A stretch of 64,000 bases of DNA from Saccharopolyspora_C sp047200635 (lineage in GTDB: Bacteria; Actinomycetota; Actinomycetes; Mycobacteriales; Pseudonocardiaceae), in NCBI RefSeq assembly GCF_047200635.1, contig NZ_JBJZOI010000025.1, positions 10,754-74,753 of the forward strand, read 5' to 3'. The notes under the pieces were generated by a model. That model saw only the letters and a list, made by a program, of their open reading frames with translations, had not been told where the DNA came from and ran no database searches. Shown here in pieces: positions 33,446 through 42,639 of the stretch (position 1 is the stretch's first letter; every line of letters begins with the position of its first letter). Both the position numbers and the translations under genes were made by a program.

Positions 33446-33919
33446 TCAGACGCCGAGTTCCTTGCGGAGGCGGTCGACGTGGCCGGTGGCCTTGACGTTG
33501 TAGAGCGCCTTGTCGATCTTCCCCTCGGGGCCGACCACGAAGGTCGAGCGGATCACGCCCCGCACGACCCGGCCGTAGTTCTTCTTCTCCCCGAACGCGC
33601 CCCACTCCGCCATCACGGTCTTGTCCGCGTCGGACAGCAGCGGGAAGGTGAGCCCCTCGGCGTCGCGGAACTTCGCGAGCTTCTCCGGCCCGTCCGGGGA
33701 GATGCCCACGACGTCGAATCCGGCGTCGTCGAGCGCGGCGAGGCTGTCGCGGAAGTCGCAGGCCTGCTTGGTGCAGCCCGGGGTGCTCGCCGCCGGGTAG
33801 AAGTACACGACCAGGGAACGGCCCCGGTAGTCGCCCAGTGCCACGGTCTTGCCGTCGGCGTCCGGCAGGGAGAAGTCGGGCGCGGTGTCACCCGGGGAAA
33901 GCCGCTGCGGTTCGCTCAT
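33446..33919 (-). CDS. bcp: thioredoxin-dependent thiol peroxidase (BCP/PrxQ)
   Basis: A 157-residue peroxiredoxin that reduces hydrogen peroxide and organic hydroperoxides with thioredoxin. The peroxidatic cysteine is Cys49 in STPGCTKQACDF and the resolving cysteine Cys54, the standard five-residue spacing of PrxQ. YFYPAASTPGC and a C-terminal KATGHVDRL match the family. The ATG start at 33919 is inside a longer open frame; the extension has no homology. It faces the TSUP gene across array 4. Confidence 0.95.
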   Translation of the reverse strand: MSEPQRLSPGDTAPDFSLPDADGKTVALGDYRGRSLVVYFYPAASTPGCTKQACDFRDSLAALDDAGFDVVGISPDGPEKLAKFRDAEGLTFPLLSDADKTVMAEWGAFGEKKNYGRVVRGVIRSTFVVGPEGKIDKALYNVKATGHVDRLRKELGV

Positions 33920-33985
33920 GTCCCAGGACGGTAGTGCAAGGGCCCGTTCGCCTGGGCGGCCACCGACCGCCCAGGCCGCCACGGG

Positions 33986-34147
33986 TCAGCGCAGCTGCGG
34001 CGCGGTGTCCGGCACGGTCTGCGAGACGGTGTTCACCGACACCGCTTCATCCTGATCCTCCGAGGCGATGAACCCACCGAACAAGAGCCCGGCCAAGGCC
34101 GAGGCCGTCACGGATAGCGCGCAAACGGTGTAAAGGCGCAGGCTCAC
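33986..34147 (-). CDS. 53-residue putative membrane or secreted peptide
   Basis: A short gene on the minus strand encoding VSLRLYTVCALSVTASALAG followed by a few more hydrophobic residues (about 5-27) and an acidic, polar tail ending in PDTAPQLR. The GTG start at 34147 has AAGGGA about six bases upstream. One transmembrane or signal segment is evident. It resembles the 52-residue peptide at 32098-32256 in size and layout. Function is unknown; it lies between bcp and a divergent oxidase gene. Confidence 0.6.
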   Translation of the reverse strand: MSLRLYTVCALSVTASALAGLLFGGFIASEDQDEAVSVNTVSQTVPDTAPQLR

Positions 34148-34339
34148 CGTTTTCCCTTCACTGAATGGGGTTTTCGAGGAGCGTCGACGTCGACGCTCAC
34201 ATGATCGCCGTCGGAACCGCAGACGTTACCCGACCCACCTGAACGGGTGAAGAACGCGGCACGGCCGTCCGGAGTTGCGGCCCCCCACCGCCCCGCGTAG
34301 AGCGGAGGGGACCAGCACCGCCACTCACCGGGAGCGCCC

Positions 34340-36073
34340 ATGCCGACCGTTGCCGACCAGTTCATCGAAGTGCTCGTGCAAGCAGGCGTGCAACGGATCT
34401 ACGGCATCGTCGGGGACAGCCTGAACCCGGTCGTGGACGCGGTGCGCCGAACCGAGGGCATCGAGTGGGTGCACGTGCGCCACGAGGAGGCGGCGGCCTT
34501 CGCGGCGAGCGCGGAGGCGCAGCTCACGGGACGGCTCGCGGTGTGCGCGGGCAGCTGCGGCCCGGGCAACCTGCACTTGATCAACGGGCTGTACGACGCG
34601 CACCGCAGCGGCGCGCCGGTGCTGGCGCTCGCCTCGCACATCCCCTCCGAGCAGATCGGCACGGGCTTCTTCCAGGAAACCCACCCCGAGGAGCTGTTCA
34701 ACGAGTGCAGCCACTTCTGCGAGCTGCTCTCGCAACCCGAGCAGATGCCCCGCCTGCTGCGCAGCGCCATGCAGACCGCGGCGGGCCGGCGCGGGGTGGC
34801 GGTGCTGGTGCTGCCCGGCGACGTCGCGCACAAGCCCGCCGCCCAGCCGACCGGCGCTGGTGTGGTGGCCTCGGAGCCGCCGATCGTGGTGCCCTCGCCG
34901 AGCCAGGTGGATCGGCTGGCGGAGTCGTTGAACTCGGCGGAGCGCGTGATGTTGTTCTGCGGTGCGGGGACGCGCGGCGCGCACCGGGAGGTGATGCGGT
35001 TGGCCGAGACGATGCAGTCCCCGGTCGGTCACGCGCTGCGCGGCAAGGAGTGGATCCAGTACGACAACCCCTACGACGTGGGGATGAGCGGGTTGCTCGG
35101 CTACGGCGCCTGCCAGCAGGCGATGCAGAAGGCGGACCGGGTGGTGCTGCTGGGCACCGACTTCCCGTACGACAACTTCCTGCCGCAGGCGAACACGGTC
35201 CAGGTGGACATCGATCCGACGCACCTGGGCAGGCGCACGGTGCTGGACCTGGCGGTGCAGGGCGACGTGCGGGAGACGATCCGCGCGGTGCTGCCGAAGC
35301 TGCGGCAGAAGACCGACCGCTCGTTCCTGGACCGGATGCTGCGCGAGCACGCCGAGCGGCTGGAGCAGGTGGTCGACTCGTACACCACGAACGTCGGCGA
35401 CCAGGTCCCGATCCACCCGGAGTACGTGGCCGACGTGCTCGACGACCTCGCCGCCGAGGACGCCGTGTTCACCGTCGACACCGGGATGTGCAACGTGTGG
35501 GCGGCGCGCTACATCACGCCGAACGGGCGACGCCGGGTGCTGGGCTCGTTCGTGCACGGCTCGATGGCGAACGCGCTGCCGCAGGCGATCGGGGCGCAGC
35601 TCGCGGCCCCGGGGCGGCAGGTGATCTCGATGTCCGGCGACGGCGGGCTCTCGATGCTGCTGGGCGAGCTGCTGACGGTGCGGACGCAACGGCTGCCGGT
35701 GAAGCTCGTCGTGTTCAACAACTCCTCGCTGGGCATGGTGAAGCTGGAGATGCTGGTGGACGGGCTGCCGGACTTCGGCACCGACTACGACTCGATCGAC
35801 TACGCGGCGATCGCCGCGGCCGCCGGGGTGCGCTCGGTGCGGGTGGAGCGGCCGGACCAGGTGCGGGAGGCGCTGGCCGGGGCGCTGGCGCACCCGGGAC
35901 CCGCGCTGGTGGACGTGGTGACCGATCCGAACGCGCTGTCGATCCCACCGCGGATCACCGGAACCCAGGTGAAGGGCTTCGCGCTGGCGGTGAGCCGCAC
36001 CGTGCTCTCCGGTGGGGTGGGCAAGATGGTGCAGCTGGCGCGGAGCAACCTCCGCAACATCCCGCGCCCCTGA
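34340..36073 (+). CDS. thiamine diphosphate enzyme, pyruvate oxidase/PoxB-like
   Basis: A 577-residue three-domain ThDP enzyme: N-terminal pyrimidine-binding domain with catalytic glutamate in VRHEEAAAF (about 49-50), central FAD-type domain, and C-terminal PP-binding domain with SGDGGLSMLLGE (about 432-443) and the NNSSLGM magnesium-binding end. The overall pattern, including CAGSCGPGNLHLINGLYDA, is that of pyruvate:quinone oxidoreductase (PoxB), which makes acetate and CO2 and feeds electrons to the membrane. The ATG follows GGGAG. The C-terminus is basic (VQLARSNLRNIPRP), as expected for peripheral membrane contact. Confidence 0.88.
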   Translation: MPTVADQFIEVLVQAGVQRIYGIVGDSLNPVVDAVRRTEGIEWVHVRHEEAAAFAASAEAQLTGRLAVCAGSCGPGNLHLINGLYDAHRSGAPVLALASHIPSEQIGTGFFQETHPEELFNECSHFCELLSQPEQMPRLLRSAMQTAAGRRGVAVLVLPGDVAHKPAAQPTGAGVVASEPPIVVPSPSQVDRLAESLNSAERVMLFCGAGTRGAHREVMRLAETMQSPVGHALRGKEWIQYDNPYDVGMSGLLGYGACQQAMQKADRVVLLGTDFPYDNFLPQANTVQVDIDPTHLGRRTVLDLAVQGDVRETIRAVLPKLRQKTDRSFLDRMLREHAERLEQVVDSYTTNVGDQVPIHPEYVADVLDDLAAEDAVFTVDTGMCNVWAARYITPNGRRRVLGSFVHGSMANALPQAIGAQLAAPGRQVISMSGDGGLSMLLGELLTVRTQRLPVKLVVFNNSSLGMVKLEMLVDGLPDFGTDYDSIDYAAIAAAAGVRSVRVERPDQVREALAGALAHPGPALVDVVTDPNALSIPPRITGTQVKGFALAVSRTVLSGGVGKMVQLARSNLRNIPRP

Positions 36074-36379
36074 ACCGCGCCTCACCCGTTCCGGGCTCCT
36101 ATACCCACCCCTGGTCGCTGAGCGTGAACACATCTCGCGGCCGTGCGGCCGGAGGTCGTCCGGCGGGGTGGATCATGGCGGGCCGCGACCTCGGGCCGCG
36201 ACTTGCCTGGGCGCGACCGCCAGGGCGGGAAACCGGTGCTGGCGCGGCTCGGTTCCTGCCGCCGCGGCGGCGCCGGCGGACCCGGTGCCGCGTCGGCGGA
36301 TCGCTCGATCTCCCCGGCCCGATGTCGGTTTGGGTGATGCCGTGGTGACGCTGGGTTCGCAGGGGGGACACTGATCTCC
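36074..36379. other. gene-less stretch between oxidase and XRE gene
   Basis: No coding frame is supportable. The only visible signal is GACACT at 36367-36372, seven bases before the XRE start, a weak -10 that would again give a leaderless mRNA. Confidence 0.4.
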
Positions 36380-37228
36380 ATGACAGTGAGTCCCACGGTG
36401 CGCCGTCGCCGCCTCGCCGCCGAGCTGCGCAGACTTCGAGGAACAGCGGAGGTCACCCAGCAGCAGGCCGCTACCCATCTCGGCTGCACCCAGGCGAAGA
36501 TCGGCAGATTCGAGACCGCCAAGCGCTCCCCCTCGATCGGGGACGTCAGCGCCCTGCTGGACTTCTACGCCATCAACGGTGCCGAACGCGAACAACTGAT
36601 CAACCTGGCCAGGGACGCCCGCAAGCGCGGCTGGTGGCACTCCTACAGCGACGTGCTGCCCGAGTGGTACGAGACCTACGTGGGCCTGGAGGCCGAGGCC
36701 TCCTGCATGCACACCTGGGAATCCGAGGCCATTCCCGGCCTGCTGCAGACCGCCGAGTACGCCTACGCCATCACCCGCTCCACCCTGATCCGGGCCAACG
36801 AAACGGAGATAGGACGCCGCGTCGAACTCCGGATTCAGCGCCAGGACCGGGTCACCGGTTCCCAGCCTCTGGACCTGTGGGCGGTGATCGGCGAGACCGC
36901 GCTGCGGCGTTGCGTGGGCGGCCCGGCCGTGCTGCGCCGCCAATTGGAGCACGTGCTCGCGCTGGCGGAACTCCCGAACGTGACGTTGCAGGTCATGCCC
37001 TTGGACGCGGGCGCTCACCCGGCGCAGGCGGGTCCATTCGTCATCCTGCGCTACTCCAACCACGTGGATCCCGACGTCGTCTATTTGGAAACCCACGTGG
37101 GAGGCCTTTACCTCGAACGCGATAACGAGCTGTCCAAATACGTGACGATGATGGACCATCTACGCGCACACGCGATCGACCCGGAAGGGTCCATTCAAGT
37201 GATTCACGAGCGCATAGGAGAGCTGTAG
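36380..37228 (+). CDS. XRE helix-turn-helix regulator with DUF5753
   Basis: A 282-residue regulator with an N-terminal helix-turn-helix (about 8-66; VTQQQAATHLGCTQAKIGRFE) and a DUF5753 domain (about 85-275; IPGLLQTAEYAYAI, then AQAGPFVILRYSN). Together with the DUF397 protein that starts at the next base it forms the classic actinobacterial XRE/DUF397 pair, of which WhiJ-type systems control development in Streptomyces. The ATG lacks a ribosome site. Its codon use contains more A/T-ending codons than the neighbours, a mild hint of recent transfer. Confidence 0.9.
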   Translation: MTVSPTVRRRRLAAELRRLRGTAEVTQQQAATHLGCTQAKIGRFETAKRSPSIGDVSALLDFYAINGAEREQLINLARDARKRGWWHSYSDVLPEWYETYVGLEAEASCMHTWESEAIPGLLQTAEYAYAITRSTLIRANETEIGRRVELRIQRQDRVTGSQPLDLWAVIGETALRRCVGGPAVLRRQLEHVLALAELPNVTLQVMPLDAGAHPAQAGPFVILRYSNHVDPDVVYLETHVGGLYLERDNELSKYVTMMDHLRAHAIDPEGSIQVIHERIGEL

Positions 37229-37420
37229 ATGGAATACCTCACGGGTTGGCGAACCAGCACCCGGAGCACGCACGCAGGACAGTGCGTCGAGGTCGGGTTC
37301 GGTGCCGCACGGGTTGGCGTGCGCGACACGAAGGACCGGCCGGGTGGGCACTTCGCCGTCGATCCCGCGCGGTGGGAGGACTTCCTCGGAAGCCTCAAGC
37401 GCGGCGACTTCGACCGCTGA
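37229..37420 (+). CDS. DUF397 protein
   Basis: A 63-residue DUF397 protein: GWRTSTRSTHAGQCVEVGF is the usual start (W-x-x-S-x-x-S-x-x-x-x-x-CVEV), followed by VGVRDTKDRPGGHFAVDPARWEDFL. Its ATG immediately follows the XRE stop, so the two are translated together. DUF397 proteins act as small partners or antagonists of their cognate XRE/DUF5753 regulator, as proposed for WhiJ systems. The XRE/DUF5753 protein at 17412 has no such neighbour. Confidence 0.93.
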   Translation: MEYLTGWRTSTRSTHAGQCVEVGFGAARVGVRDTKDRPGGHFAVDPARWEDFLGSLKRGDFDR

Positions 37421-37641
37421 CCCCGATTGATCCCGCGCTCACCGGCTGGTGCGGCCGCGACGCGGGAGCGAACTGAAGAACCGAGCGGGACGCAGGTTCC
37501 GCGCCCGCTCGGCCCTGTTTCTCCAGCTTGGAATAATCCGTCAAGCGATCGTCGATTTCCGGTATTGCGCCAGGCAGCCCGGCGCTCCGCCGAAAAAATG
37601 CGAACCGCATCTCACCCGAACGGTCCTACGCCTCCCCCGTA

Positions 37642-39120
37642 TTAATCGCGGGACACGGGTTCGAGGAATGGCGTCAGCAGCCCCGGCACCGCCTCGTCCG
37701 CGAAGACCAGCCCGTCGCCGAGCAGAACGTCCGGCACCGCGCAGCGGCCGGAGCCCGCGGCGGTGGTGGCCACCACGTCGACCAGCCCGGCCCGCCGCTG
37801 GAACACCGACCGCTCGAAGCGCCAGCCGATGATCCCGTCCCGCTGCAGCGCCACCGTCCGGCGAACTCCCGTTCCGCGCCTGCTCACCAGGTACCGGCCG
37901 TGCAGCCGGTGGCCGAGGCCGCGGTAGGCGTCCACGCCGGCACCGACCCCGATCACCACCGCCAGCAGCGCCACCGCACCCGCGAGCCCGGCGGGCAGCC
38001 AGCCGGCCGCCGCGAGACCCGCGGCGGTCGCCGCGAACGGCAGCGCCGCCAGCGCCCCCCAGGTGACCCGCCGCCGCAGCGCCGCGCGCGGGTGCCCGGT
38101 GAGCCCGGCACCGGGGAACTCCCGCTCCCGCAGCACCGCCGCCCCGACCCGGGCGGCCTGCCCGCGCGGGGCGGGCGGCAGCAGCGTTTTCGCGTCGGGT
38201 TGCTTTCCGTCGGCGCTCTCGCTGAGCCCGGTGGCGAGCGCGTGGGTGCGGGCACCGCCGACCCAGCGCAGCAGCAACGGCTCGGAGAGCTCCACGCCCC
38301 GCAACCGCTCCTCCTCCAAGGAGATCGACCGCTGGGTCAGCAGTCCTCGCCGCACCCGCAGGGTGCCGGTGCCTTCCCGGGTGAGGGTGAAGCCCCACCA
38401 CAGCTCCACCGACAGCAGCAGCGAGCCGAGCACCCCGGTGCCCACCGCCGCCAGCAGCGGGAGCCCGATCCCCAGCCACAGCGGGGCGGCGCGGAACTCC
38501 TCGCCGATCGTCCGGTACACGTCGAACTTCCGGAGCACCTCGGAGAACGACCCCACGGTGGAGCCGATCGCGCCCCACACCGCGAGGATCAACGAGGCCG
38601 TCGCGCCGGAGTAGAGCAGCCAGGCCGGGCGCAGCCGCGCCAGCTCCCCGCCGTCCTCCGGAGCGTCCGAAGTGGAGTCCCGCAGCAGCAGCGCCGCCCG
38701 GATCCGCTCCGCGTCCGGACGGGCGACGCCGTCCAGCTTGAACTCGTCCTCCCCCTGCGCCCCCGTGCCGATCTTCACCACGGCCAGCCCGAGCAGCCGG
38801 TGCACGGGATCGGCGGTGACGTCGACGCTGCGGATCCGGTCCCTCGGCATCGATCGGCGGCTGCGGGACAGCGCGCCCTTGCGCAGCTCGACCCGTTCCT
38901 CGCCGATGCGGTAGCTGGTGAACCACCAGTCGAGCGCGGACAGTCCGGCGAGCAGCGCGGCGGCGGCGAGCCAGCTCCCGGTCGTGATGGCCAGCGGCAC
39001 GAGCCCGGCCCCGGCCAGCAGCATCACCGCGACGGTCGGCACCAGCGGCGCCAGCACCAGGATCAGCAGCGCCAGCACCACGCGACCGTCGAGCCGCCGC
39101 CACTCCAGCGGGCCGCTCAC
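37642..39120 (-). CDS. bacterial PH-domain membrane protein (YdbT-like)
   Basis: A 492-residue membrane protein with repeated bacterial PH (bPH2/DUF304) domains between pairs of transmembrane helices: YRIGEERVELRKGALSRSRRSMPRDRIRSVDV (described in two parts, about 70-101) and a similar LTREGTGTLRVRRGLLTQRSISLEEERLRG near 255. A third unit near the C-terminus contains RYLVSRRGTGVRRTVALQRD. This matches YdbT of Bacillus, encoded beside YdbS, and implicated in resistance to some antimicrobials. The GTG start overlaps the upstream PH gene stop (GTGA). Confidence 0.85.
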   Translation of the reverse strand: MSGPLEWRRLDGRVVLALLILVLAPLVPTVAVMLLAGAGLVPLAITTGSWLAAAALLAGLSALDWWFTSYRIGEERVELRKGALSRSRRSMPRDRIRSVDVTADPVHRLLGLAVVKIGTGAQGEDEFKLDGVARPDAERIRAALLLRDSTSDAPEDGGELARLRPAWLLYSGATASLILAVWGAIGSTVGSFSEVLRKFDVYRTIGEEFRAAPLWLGIGLPLLAAVGTGVLGSLLLSVELWWGFTLTREGTGTLRVRRGLLTQRSISLEEERLRGVELSEPLLLRWVGGARTHALATGLSESADGKQPDAKTLLPPAPRGQAARVGAAVLREREFPGAGLTGHPRAALRRRVTWGALAALPFAATAAGLAAAGWLPAGLAGAVALLAVVIGVGAGVDAYRGLGHRLHGRYLVSRRGTGVRRTVALQRDGIIGWRFERSVFQRRAGLVDVVATTAAGSGRCAVPDVLLGDGLVFADEAVPGLLTPFLEPVSRD

Positions 39121-39632
39121 GTCGCGTCCCCGCGCACGGCCTGCGTCGTGGCGGTGAGCCGCTCCACGAGCTCCTCGGCGACGCGGTGGTCCAGGCCGTC
39201 GATGCGCAGCGCACCCGCCGCCGAAGCGGTGGTGACGGTGACGCTGGCGAGGCCGAACGCCCGCTGCAGCGGCCCGCGCACGGAGTCGACGGTCTGGATC
39301 CGCGACATCGGCGCCACCCGCCACTCCTGGCGCACCCAGCCCGCGGCGGTGTAGACCGCGTGCTCGGTGCTCTCCCAGCGGTGCACCCGGTACCGCCACC
39401 GCGGCATCACCAGCAGGTAGGGCAGGCCGAGCAGGACCACCACCAGCAGGCCCAGCAGCAACCAGGGCCGGGCGGGGGCGATCAGCGCGGCGAGCACCGC
39501 GAGGACGACGACCGGCGGGACGACCAGCACCGCGGCCTGGGCGGACCACCAGCCGACGGCGCGCCGCTCGACCCGGTGCCGGGGAGGGCGCAACCGCACC
39601 GGGGCGCCCGCTGAACTGTCTTGCGTGGACAC
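39117..39632 (-). CDS. bacterial PH-domain membrane protein (YdbS-like)
   Basis: A 171-residue protein with two adjacent transmembrane helices (about 30-75) followed by one bPH2 (DUF304) domain: PRWRYRVHRWESTEHAVYTA, then APMSRIQTVDSVRGPLQRAFGL. This is the YdbS partner of the larger protein that follows. The GTG start at 39632 has GGAGAA nine bases upstream. The stop overlaps the next GTG by four bases. The pair probably forms a membrane complex; its function is unknown. Confidence 0.88.
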   Translation of the reverse strand: MSTQDSSAGAPVRLRPPRHRVERRAVGWWSAQAAVLVVPPVVVLAVLAALIAPARPWLLLGLLVVVLLGLPYLLVMPRWRYRVHRWESTEHAVYTAAGWVRQEWRVAPMSRIQTVDSVRGPLQRAFGLASVTVTTASAAGALRIDGLDHRVAEELVERLTATTQAVRGDAT

Positions 39633-39681
39633 GTCGTGTTCTCCGATCAGGTGATGTTCGCGCTCGCATCCTCGCAGCGGG

Positions 39682-41172
39682 TCATCGCAGGCTCCGGACC
39701 TGCTCCCACACTCGCGCCCAGGGCTCTTCGCGGCCGCTGAGCAGCCACACCGGGACGTCCGAGCCACCCACCCCGCGGACCTCGGCGAAGTGCGCCCGCC
39801 ACGGGGCCGGGTCGCCGCCGACGAACAGCACGTCCCGCGCGCTCTCCGGGGGCGGCCCGAACGGCCCGTACCCCCGGTGGCCGCTGTGCGCCAGCGGCAG
39901 GCCGTACTCGTCGGAGTGGGCGTCGAGCATCGCCGCGAGGATGTAGCTCTCCCCCACCACGGCGGTGTGCTCGCGGGTCGCGGCGGGCAGCGCCCGGTAC
40001 GCGGCCGAGACGTCCCGGGCGAGCGCGCGGTCCGCGGGCACCCCGAAGGCCGTCGTCACCGCCATCGACATCCACACCACCCCGCCCGCCGCGAGCACCG
40101 CGAGCACCCCGGCCGACCAGGCGATCCAGCCGCGGCCGCGGGTACCCGCCCGGGCCCGCGCCTCCCGGCGGCGCTGGAAGCCCACCGCTCCCGCGGCGAC
40201 CAGCACCCCGTACATCCCGATGACGTAGTAGGGCCGCCCGCTGGCAGCGATGTAGAAGACGTACTGCACGAGGGCCGCGGCCCCGATGAACCGGTACGGG
40301 CGGAACTCCTCGGCGCGCAGCAGCCGCGCCACCCCGAACACGCACAGCGGTGCCCCCAGCACGCCCGCGTACAGGACCATCTGGGTGGCCGCCCCCGGAC
40401 GACCACCGCTGAGGACCGGCGTCTCCGCCCGCACCACCTCGCTCATCGCGAGCTGCGGCCACCCGTGCGCCGCCTGCCAGATCAACGTCGGTGCCGCGAT
40501 GACCAACGCGATCCCGGCGCACCCCCAGAACATCGGGCGTCGCAGGAGGTCGCGCGGACCGAACACCAGCAGGCAGCCCAGCAGCGCCGCGCAGAGCACG
40601 GCGACGTGGACCTTGACTTGCATCGTCACGCCGATGACGACGCCCAGGGCGAGCAGCAGCCGGTCGTCGGCCCGCCCGTCGGCGTGCTGCCGGCACCAGC
40701 GCACCAGCAGCCAGCACGCCAGCATCCACAGCGGGACCTCCAGCGTGTACGGCGTGATCCAGTGCGCCACCAGGCTGACCCACAGCCCGGTCGCGTGGGC
40801 CAGCCCCGCGAGCACCTGGCCGCGCCGGTCACCGCCGAGCTCGTGGGCCAGCAGCCCCGCGAGCAGCACCCCGGACGCCGAGATCAGCACCGCGGGAATC
40901 CGCAGCACCAGCGTGGAGTTCGGCGCCAGCCACTCCATCGCCCCCGCCAGCAGCGGGGCCAGCGGCGGCTGGTCCACGTACCCCCAGTCCGGGTGGTACC
41001 GGCCGATGGCCAGCATGTAGACCTCGTCGATCCAGTACCCGCCGAACGGGCTCACCGCCAGGTGCACCGCGCCGAACACCACCGCGATGAGCAGCAGCGG
41101 CCCGATCGCGAAGCGCGGCGCTGCTCCGGCGGTGACCGGCGGTGCGGCGGTGGTCGCCACTGCCTCTCGCAT
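39682..41172 (-). CDS. GT39/ArnT-like membrane glycosyltransferase
   Basis: A 496-residue polytopic protein of the PMT/ArnT (GT-C) type. The first loop holds the catalytic-type GGYWIDEVYMLAIGRYHPDWGYVDQPPLAPLLA stretch (about 43-75, described in parts), with the Asp-Glu pair after the first helix; about ten more helices and a soluble C-terminal domain follow. These enzymes use polyprenyl-phosphate sugars to glycosylate lipids or proteins outside the membrane. The start at 41172 is chosen for GGGGGAGA upstream; an ATG at 41205 is less likely. Donor and acceptor are unknown. Confidence 0.85.
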   Translation of the reverse strand: MREAVATTAAPPVTAGAAPRFAIGPLLLIAVVFGAVHLAVSPFGGYWIDEVYMLAIGRYHPDWGYVDQPPLAPLLAGAMEWLAPNSTLVLRIPAVLISASGVLLAGLLAHELGGDRRGQVLAGLAHATGLWVSLVAHWITPYTLEVPLWMLACWLLVRWCRQHADGRADDRLLLALGVVIGVTMQVKVHVAVLCAALLGCLLVFGPRDLLRRPMFWGCAGIALVIAAPTLIWQAAHGWPQLAMSEVVRAETPVLSGGRPGAATQMVLYAGVLGAPLCVFGVARLLRAEEFRPYRFIGAAALVQYVFYIAASGRPYYVIGMYGVLVAAGAVGFQRRREARARAGTRGRGWIAWSAGVLAVLAAGGVVWMSMAVTTAFGVPADRALARDVSAAYRALPAATREHTAVVGESYILAAMLDAHSDEYGLPLAHSGHRGYGPFGPPPESARDVLFVGGDPAPWRAHFAEVRGVGGSDVPVWLLSGREEPWARVWEQVRSLR

Positions 41173-41357
41173 CGTCTCCCCCAAGGAATTCCCGTGACCC
41201 CGCACAGCTCACCGCATCGCCGGGTCGCACCGCGACGCCGAACGGTGGTGATCTCGGACGACGGAAGTCGTGTCGTGATGCGACTTTCGCAGGGTCCTGC
41301 CCCCCGACGGGCCGCGCGGGAGGCCGGGCCGGCGCCGCCGCGGGCTACGGTGGCCCG

Positions 41358-42614
41358 GTGCCACGCCCGCTGTGGCGACAGCTGTGGGACTCCCCGCGCT
41401 CCGCGGTGTTCGACGTGCTGCTGGTCGCCGTCCTGATCCCGCTCGGCCCGATCCTGGCGTCGTTCTACCCGCCGGACGTGCCGCCGGAGGTCGCCGACCA
41501 CAGCTGGATCGGCGGCCGCGCGGTCGCGGACTCGATCTCGCTGCTGTGCGCGCTGGCGCTCGTGGCTCGCCGCCGGTTCTCGGTGCCGCTGCTGGCCGCC
41601 GGGGTGGCGCTGAGCGCGGTGCACGCGGTCACGTTCTCGGCCGGGATCGGGCCGCTGCTGCCGATGAACCAGCGCACCGATCCGTGGGTTCCCGCCGAGC
41701 TCGGGTTCGCGATCTACGCCTTCACGGCCTACGAGACGCGGCGCGCGCACCGGATCATCGGCTGGGTCCTGCTGGTGGCGGCGGTGTTCCTCGCGATGCG
41801 GCCCTGGACGGCACCGGAGGGCGAGACGCTGAACAACGCGATCTGGTGCACCGCGTTCCCGGCCGTGCTCGGGTTGTGGATCGGTGCTCGGCGGCGACTC
41901 GTCGGGGCCCTGGAGGACCGGGCCGACCGCGCGGAGCGCGAGCAGCACCTGCTGGCCGAGCGGGCGCGCGCGGACGAGCGGGCGAAGATGGCCACCGAGA
42001 TGCACGACGTGGTCACGCACCGGGTGAGCCTGATGGTGCTGCGGGCGGGAGCGCTCGGGGTGACCGCACCGGACGAGCCCACCCGGGCCGCCGCCGAGGA
42101 GCTGCGCGCGGGCGGTTGCCAGGCGCTCGACGAGCTGCGCGACTTCGTCGGCGTGCTGCGCTCCGGCACCGGGCAGCGAGCCGGGGGCGCCGCCGCGGAA
42201 CCCCTGCCGGACCTGTCCGGGTTGATCGCCGAGACCGAGGCCGTGGGGATCCCGGTGCGGCTGACGGAGTTCGGCAGCGCCACCTCGGTGTCGCCCTCGG
42301 TGGGCCGGACCGCTTACCGGGTGGTGCAGGAGGCGCTGACGAACGTGCACAAGCACGCGCCGGGCAGCGAGGTCGACGTGCACGTGGAGTACGCACCGGA
42401 CCGGGTGCGGCTCGCGGTGCGCAACTCCCGTCCGGCTCCCGGCGGGCGCGGCGAGCTGGCCGGGCTCGGTTCCGGCTCGGGGCTGCTGGGGCTGCGGCAA
42501 CGGGTGGAGCTGGTGGGCGGCAGCTTCCGATCCGGTCCGAACGGCGATGGCGGTTTCGAGGTCGGTGCCATACTTCCGGGGTACGTGCCCACGGCCGAAG
42601 CCGGAACCGGCTAG
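41358..42614 (+). CDS. sensor histidine kinase (HisKA_3 type)
   Basis: A 418-residue kinase with about five N-terminal transmembrane helices (residues 15-165), a HisKA_3 helix with ERAKMATEMHDVVTHRVS (His near 216) and a HATPase_c domain with EALTNVHKHAPGS and GSGSGLLGLRQRVELVGG. The start at GTG 41358 is preferred over upstream starts because -10-like TACGGT (41346-41351) ends six bases before it, indicating a leaderless mRNA. It is followed by its LuxR response regulator and divergent from the glycosyltransferase gene. Confidence 0.9.
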   Translation: MPRPLWRQLWDSPRSAVFDVLLVAVLIPLGPILASFYPPDVPPEVADHSWIGGRAVADSISLLCALALVARRRFSVPLLAAGVALSAVHAVTFSAGIGPLLPMNQRTDPWVPAELGFAIYAFTAYETRRAHRIIGWVLLVAAVFLAMRPWTAPEGETLNNAIWCTAFPAVLGLWIGARRRLVGALEDRADRAEREQHLLAERARADERAKMATEMHDVVTHRVSLMVLRAGALGVTAPDEPTRAAAEELRAGGCQALDELRDFVGVLRSGTGQRAGGAAAEPLPDLSGLIAETEAVGIPVRLTEFGSATSVSPSVGRTAYRVVQEALTNVHKHAPGSEVDVHVEYAPDRVRLAVRNSRPAPGGRGELAGLGSGSGLLGLRQRVELVGGSFRSGPNGDGGFEVGAILPGYVPTAEAGTG

Positions 42615-42639
42615 CGCCTTGGCGAACGGGGACTCCGGG

